From Ectothiorhodospira mobilis (GTDB lineage Bacteria > Pseudomonadota > Gammaproteobacteria > Ectothiorhodospirales > Ectothiorhodospiraceae), in contig NZ_NRSK01000001.1 of NCBI RefSeq assembly GCF_016584115.1, forward strand, positions 62,001 to 126,000: DNA of 64,000 nt, in the 5' to 3' direction. Position numbers and translations under genes: made by a program. Positions 60,303 through 64,000 of the stretch are shown here, one piece after another. Each line of letters begins with the position of its first letter. The stretch's first letter is position 1. The notes under the pieces were generated by a model. The model saw nothing but the letters and a program-made list of their open reading frames with translations, did no database searches and was not told the origin of the DNA.

Positions 60303-63300
60303 GCCGCCCGGGTCTCTTCCCGCAGGGACAGCCGATCCAGCAGGCGCAGCACGGCCTGGACCCGCTGATCCAGGCTCTGGGTGTCCTCCTCGAAACGCAG
60401 CCGGTCCTGTCCCTCCAGGCGGTAGCGCTGGGGATCCGACTGCACCAGTTCGATGATGCTGGCCGGATCCACCGGCGGTTCGGGGAGGAACTGCAGCCGC
60501 CCGCCCCGGGGGCCCATCTCCAGCTTGCGCACCCCATAGGGCTGCAGGCGCAGTTTCAGCCGCGTGGCCTCCACCAGGTGCTTCGCCGGTTCCGGCAGCA
60601 GGCCGAAACGGTCCACCATCTCCACCTCCATCTCCCGCACCTGATCCTGGTCCTTGCAGGCGGAGAGGCGCTTGTAGAGGATCAGGCGGTTGTGGATGTC
60701 CGGCACGTAGTCATCCGGGAGCAGGGCGGGCAGACCCAGCTCCACCTCGGTGGTCTCGCCGCCGGCGGGCTCCAGTTCCGGCATGCGGCCCTCCCGCAGG
60801 GCGCGGACGGCCCGGTCCAGCAGTTCGTTGTAGAGGGAGAAGCCCACCTCCTGGATCTGGCCGCTCTGTTCATCCCCCAGCAGTTCCCCGGCGCCACGGA
60901 TCTCCAGGTCGTGACTGGCCAGGGTGAAGCCGGCCCCCAGATCCTCCAGGGAGGCGATGGCCTCCAGGCGCTTGCTGGCGTCCTTGGTCAGGGCGGAGGG
61001 GTGGGGGGTGATGAGATAGGCATAGGCCCGGTGATGGCTGCGCCCCACGCGGCCGCGCAGCTGATGCAGCTGGGACAGTCCCATGCGGTCGGCCCGGTCG
61101 ATGAGGATGGTGTTGGCCGTGGGCACGTCGATGCCGGTCTCGATGATGGTGGTGCACACCAGGATGTGGTAGCGCCGGTGATAGAAGTCCAGCATCACCT
61201 GTTCCAGCTCCCGCTCCCGCATCTGGCCGTGGGCAATGCCGATGCGGGCCGAGGGCACCAGCCGGGCGAGATGCTCCGTGGTCTTTTCGATGTCCTGCAC
61301 CTCGTTGTGCAGGAAGTAGACCTGCCCACCGCGGCGCATCTCCCGCAGGCAGGCCTCCTGGATCAGGGTATCGTTCCACTGCCCGACGAAGGTCTTGATG
61401 GTGAGCCGCTCCTCCGGGGGGGTGGCGATGATGGAGAGGTCGCGCAGGCCTGCCAGGGCCATGTTCAGGGTACGCGGGATGGGGGTGGCGGTGAGGGTGA
61501 GCATGTCCACCTCGGCGCGCAGGGCCTTGAGCCGCTCCTTGTGACGGACCCCGAAGCGCTGTTCCTCGTCCACGATCACCAGCCCCAGGTTCTTGAAGCG
61601 GACGTTCCCCTGCAGCAGCTTGTGGGTGCCGATGACGATGTCCACGCGTCCCCCTTCCAGGCTGCGGAGCACCTCCTGCTGCTGCTTGCCGGAACCGAAG
61701 CGGGAGAGGGATTCGATGCGGATGGGCCAGTCCGCGAAGCGGTCCCGGAAGTTCTGGTCGTGCTGCTGGGCCAGCAGGGTGGTGGGCACCAGCACCGCCA
61801 CCTGGCGCCCGTTCTGCACCGCCACGAAGGCGGCGCGCATGGCCACCTCCGTCTTGCCAAAGCCCACGTCCCCGCAGACCACCCGGTCCATGGGGCGTTC
61901 CGAGGCCATGTCCGCCAGCACCGCATCGATGGCACTCTGCTGGTCCGGGGTCTCCTCGAAGGGGAAGGTGGCGGCGAAGGCGGCGTATTCCTCGTCCTGG
62001 GTGCGGTAGCTGTGGCCCTTGCGGGCGGCCCGGCGGGCGTGGATGTCCAGCAGTTCCGCCGCCACGTCCCGGGCCTTCTCCGCCGCCTTGCGCCGGGCCC
62101 GGGACCAGGCCTCCGAGCCCAGACGGTGCAGCGGGGCGTTTTCCGGGTCGGCACCGGTGTAGCGGCTCACCAGGTGCAGCGAGGCCACCGGGACGTAGAG
62201 TTTGTCGCCGCCGGCGTACTCCAGGGTGAGGAACTCCGTGTCCTGTCCGCCCACGTCGATCTTCTGCAGCCCCAGATAACGGCCCACGCCGTGCTCCTCG
62301 TGCACCACCGGGGCCCCGGGGTGCAGGTCGGTGAGGTTGCGCACCACGGCATCGGCGTCCCGCGTGGGCTTACGCCGGCGCCGCTCCTGCCGGGCGCGTT
62401 CGCCGAAGAGGTTGGATTCGGTGAGCACCGCAAGGCCCGCGCCGGGCAGGCACAGTCCCTCCTGCAGCGGTCCGGTGAGCAGTACGGGGGAGGCGTCGGT
62501 GGCCAGGGCTTCGGACCAGTCGGCCACGGGGGTGGGCACGATCCCGGCATTTCGCAGGGTATCCAGCAGCACCTCACGCCGGCCGGCGGATTCGGCCAGG
62601 AGGATGACCCGCCCGTGAAACCGCGTCAGGAAGTCCTCGAGGGCGGCGGCCGGCCGGGACTGGCGCGGCTGGATGCGCAGGTCCTCCAGGGGGCGGGCAT
62701 CCATCTCCCGGTCTGACGGGCCGCGGGGTGGTGCAAGGGTCTCCGGGGAGAGATCCACCCGGGGATAGGTCTCCAGGCGGGCTAGCAGTTCCTCCTCCTC
62801 CAGGAAGAGGGATTGCGGGGGCAGCAGGGGGCGTTCCCGGTCGTGGCGCCGCTGCTCATAGCGCTGGGCCACCTGCTCGCTGAAGGTGCGGGCCGGGGTG
62901 TCCACGTCCCCCAGGCGCAGCACCAGGGTGTGGGCCGGCAGGTGGTCGAACAGGGTCTCCAGGCCCTCGAAGAACAGCGGCAGGTAGTATTCCACCCCTG
63001 CCGGGGCGTGGCCCTGGCTCACCTCCCGGTAGATGACGCTGGCCTGGGGGTCGCCCTCGATGAGGGTGCGGTAGCGGCGGCGGAAGGTCTTGATGCCGGC
63101 CTCGTTCAGGGGGAATTCATGGGCCGGCAGCAGACGCACCCGGTCGATGGTCTCCCGGGACCGCTGGGTCTCCGGATCGAAGGTGCGCAGGGTCTCGATC
63201 TCGTCGTCCATCAGGTCGATGCGGTAGGGCGCCTCGCTGCCCATGGGGAACACGTCCACCAGGGCCCCGCGCACGGCGTATTCCCCGTGCTCCATCACCT

Positions 63301-63787
63301 GGCTCACGTGGCGGTACCCCGCCTGCTCAAACCCCCGGATCAGGGCCTCCCGGTCGATGCGCTGGCCCCGGCTCAGGTCGAGGCATTCGGATTGCAGCCA
63401 GGCACGGGGGGGCAGGCGCTGCAGGAGGGTGTTCACCGGGATGATCAGGGCGCCACGGCGCAGCCCGGGGAGTCGGGCCAGGGTCTGCAGGCGCCGGGAG
63501 ACGATATCCTCGTGGGGGGAGAAGACGTCGTAGGGCAGGGTCTCCCAGTCCGGCAGGGAGAGCACCGGTAGGTCTTCCCCGGCGAGGAAGAAGTGCAGGT
63601 TGGCCTCCAGGCGTTCCGCCGTCTGCACGTCGGGGGTGACCAGGAGGGTGAATCCGTCGTGACGCCTCAGGGCGGCACTGGCCGCCAGGTCCAGGGCGGA
63701 ACCGGCAAGATTCCCCCAATGGGCGGTCTCTCCCCTGGCTGGCAGCGGGAGGTCGGCAAAGGGGAGCGTCGGATGGTTTGCAGACAT
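60299..63787 (-). CDS. mfd: Transcription-repair coupling factor Mfd
   Basis: Superfamily 2 DNA translocase that removes RNA polymerase stalled at lesions and recruits UvrA. 1162 residues: UvrB-like N-terminal domains (SLPDWETLPYDVFSPHEDIVSRR), RNAP-interacting Tudor-like domain (HEEHGVGRYLGLQKID), the motor with Walker A GDVGFGKTEVA, DEEQRFGV, TATPIPRTL and GRVGRSHHRAYAYL, and the C-terminal UvrA-blocking domain. Length is normal. Start ATG 63787, weak ribosome site. Confidence 0.97.
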   Translation of the reverse strand: MSANHPTLPFADLPLPARGETAHWGNLAGSALDLAASAALRRHDGFTLLVTPDVQTAERLEANLHFFLAGEDLPVLSLPDWETLPYDVFSPHEDIVSRRLQTLARLPGLRRGALIIPVNTLLQRLPPRAWLQSECLDLSRGQRIDREALIRGFEQAGYRHVSQVMEHGEYAVRGALVDVFPMGSEAPYRIDLMDDEIETLRTFDPETQRSRETIDRVRLLPAHEFPLNEAGIKTFRRRYRTLIEGDPQASVIYREVSQGHAPAGVEYYLPLFFEGLETLFDHLPAHTLVLRLGDVDTPARTFSEQVAQRYEQRRHDRERPLLPPQSLFLEEEELLARLETYPRVDLSPETLAPPRGPSDREMDARPLEDLRIQPRQSRPAAALEDFLTRFHGRVILLAESAGRREVLLDTLRNAGIVPTPVADWSEALATDASPVLLTGPLQEGLCLPGAGLAVLTESNLFGERARQERRRRKPTRDADAVVRNLTDLHPGAPVVHEEHGVGRYLGLQKIDVGGQDTEFLTLEYAGGDKLYVPVASLHLVSRYTGADPENAPLHRLGSEAWSRARRKAAEKARDVAAELLDIHARRAARKGHSYRTQDEEYAAFAATFPFEETPDQQSAIDAVLADMASERPMDRVVCGDVGFGKTEVAMRAAFVAVQNGRQVAVLVPTTLLAQQHDQNFRDRFADWPIRIESLSRFGSGKQQQEVLRSLEGGRVDIVIGTHKLLQGNVRFKNLGLVIVDEEQRFGVRHKERLKALRAEVDMLTLTATPIPRTLNMALAGLRDLSIIATPPEERLTIKTFVGQWNDTLIQEACLREMRRGGQVYFLHNEVQDIEKTTEHLARLVPSARIGIAHGQMRERELEQVMLDFYHRRYHILVCTTIIETGIDVPTANTILIDRADRMGLSQLHQLRGRVGRSHHRAYAYLITPHPSALTKDASKRLEAIASLEDLGAGFTLASHDLEIRGAGELLGDEQSGQIQEVGFSLYNELLDRAVRALREGRMPELEPAGGETTEVELGLPALLPDDYVPDIHNRLILYKRLSACKDQDQVREMEVEMVDRFGLLPEPAKHLVEATRLKLRLQPYGVRKLEMGPRGGRLQFLPEPPVDPASIIELVQSDPQRYRLEGQDRLRFEEDTQSLDQRVQAVLRLLDRLSLREETRAA

Positions 63788-63897
63788 GCGTTCGGTCGGG
63801 CCGTGTGGGATCGTGCGGGCCGCCGATTATACCGTGATGCAGGAAGGGGGTGGGGCCCGGGCGGCCCGGAAGACCGGCCGGGCCCCGGCTGGCGCGG

Positions 63898-64000
63898 TTA
63901 CGCCTCTTCGTCGGAGTTGGTGCGGATGTTCAGCAGGGTGTAGGCCGGGCACCAGCTCATCAGGGCGGTGGCCAGCGGGATCAGGCCGAGCCAGCCCCAG
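63898..64000 (-). CDS. DUF2892 membrane protein, C-terminal part
   Basis: The last 34 codons or so of a gene entering from the right edge: WGWLGLIPLATALMSWCP followed by AYTLLNIRTNSDEEA and stop. The hydrophobic strand, the CP-x-Y-x-L-L motif and length pattern fit the DUF2892/YgaP-like family, of which a second member is at 19272-19481. The N-terminus and neighbours lie outside the window. The 110 bases between it and mfd hold the mfd promoter region with no clear boxes. Confidence 0.7.
   Translation of the reverse strand, partial: WGWLGLIPLATALMSWCPAYTLLNIRTNSDEEA

Overview
The window is high-GC, gene-dense proteobacterial chromosome. It carries an anoxygenic photosynthesis gene cluster of the purple-bacterial (type II reaction centre) kind, form I RuBisCO genes, part of a nitrogen-fixation regulon, and housekeeping genes typical of Gammaproteobacteria (scpAB-rluB, moaB, mfd, yciO/yciK-like genes, nifM, bfd/bfr). 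Together these point to a phototrophic purple sulfur bacterium of the Chromatiales, most likely Ectothiorhodospiraceae. That placement is an inference from gene content; no rRNA is present.

Layout: 1-1037 is the 3' part of rarA. Positions 1045-6206 (minus) are the CO2-fixation operon cbbL-cbbS-cbbQ-cbbO. Positions 6418-11017 (minus) are sulfate assimilation (cysD, fused cysNC, SLC13-type permease). Positions 11254-18481 (plus) are nif accessory genes in two units, nifE-nifN-nifX-DUF269-fdxB and nifV-nifW-nifZ-nifM, each behind a visible sigma-54 promoter and NifA upstream site; nifHDK lies elsewhere. Positions 18489-20829 (minus) are gltA, a DUF2892 gene and a persulfide-dioxygenase-like hydrolase. 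Positions 21132-21954 are bfd and bfr. A tRNA-Arg(CCU) at 22057 is followed by nucleotide-sugar genes (tviB-like, capI-like, manB) and then a noncoding array of 98-bp tandem repeats (25999-26262).

Positions 26333-33793 hold housekeeping genes. Positions 33800-37676 (minus) are a tightly overlapped squalene operon hpnC-hpnD-hpnE plus a YciK-like reductase. The photosynthesis cluster runs from 38692 to 58600: bchI-bchD-bchO-crtI-crtB (plus), crtD-crtC (minus), then crtE-crtF-bchC-bchX-bchY-bchZ-pufB-pufA-pufL-pufM-pufC (plus). It encodes magnesium chelatase, chlorophyllide a reductase, bacteriochlorophyllide dehydrogenase, a spirilloxanthin-type carotenoid pathway, LH1, the reaction centre and its tetraheme cytochrome. 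There is no pufQ or pufX. CrtJ/PpsR-type motifs (TGT-N12-ACA) lie in front of bchC and crtI, with a near match between crtD and crtE. A strong UUCG hairpin closes the puf operon; manC, mfd (minus) and the tail of a second DUF2892 gene complete the window.

How it fits together: light capture, CO2 fixation, N2 fixation and sulfur handling are packed into 64 kb. I saw no clearly undescribed multi-gene system. The best leads are regulatory or structural: an IscR-like site on the bfd promoter, the 98-bp repeat array with an inverted outlier copy, perfect dyads in the puf leader and intercistronic regions, a crtC gene without a conventional start at its conserved N-terminus, and C30 squalene synthesis placed right beside C40 carotenoid synthesis.
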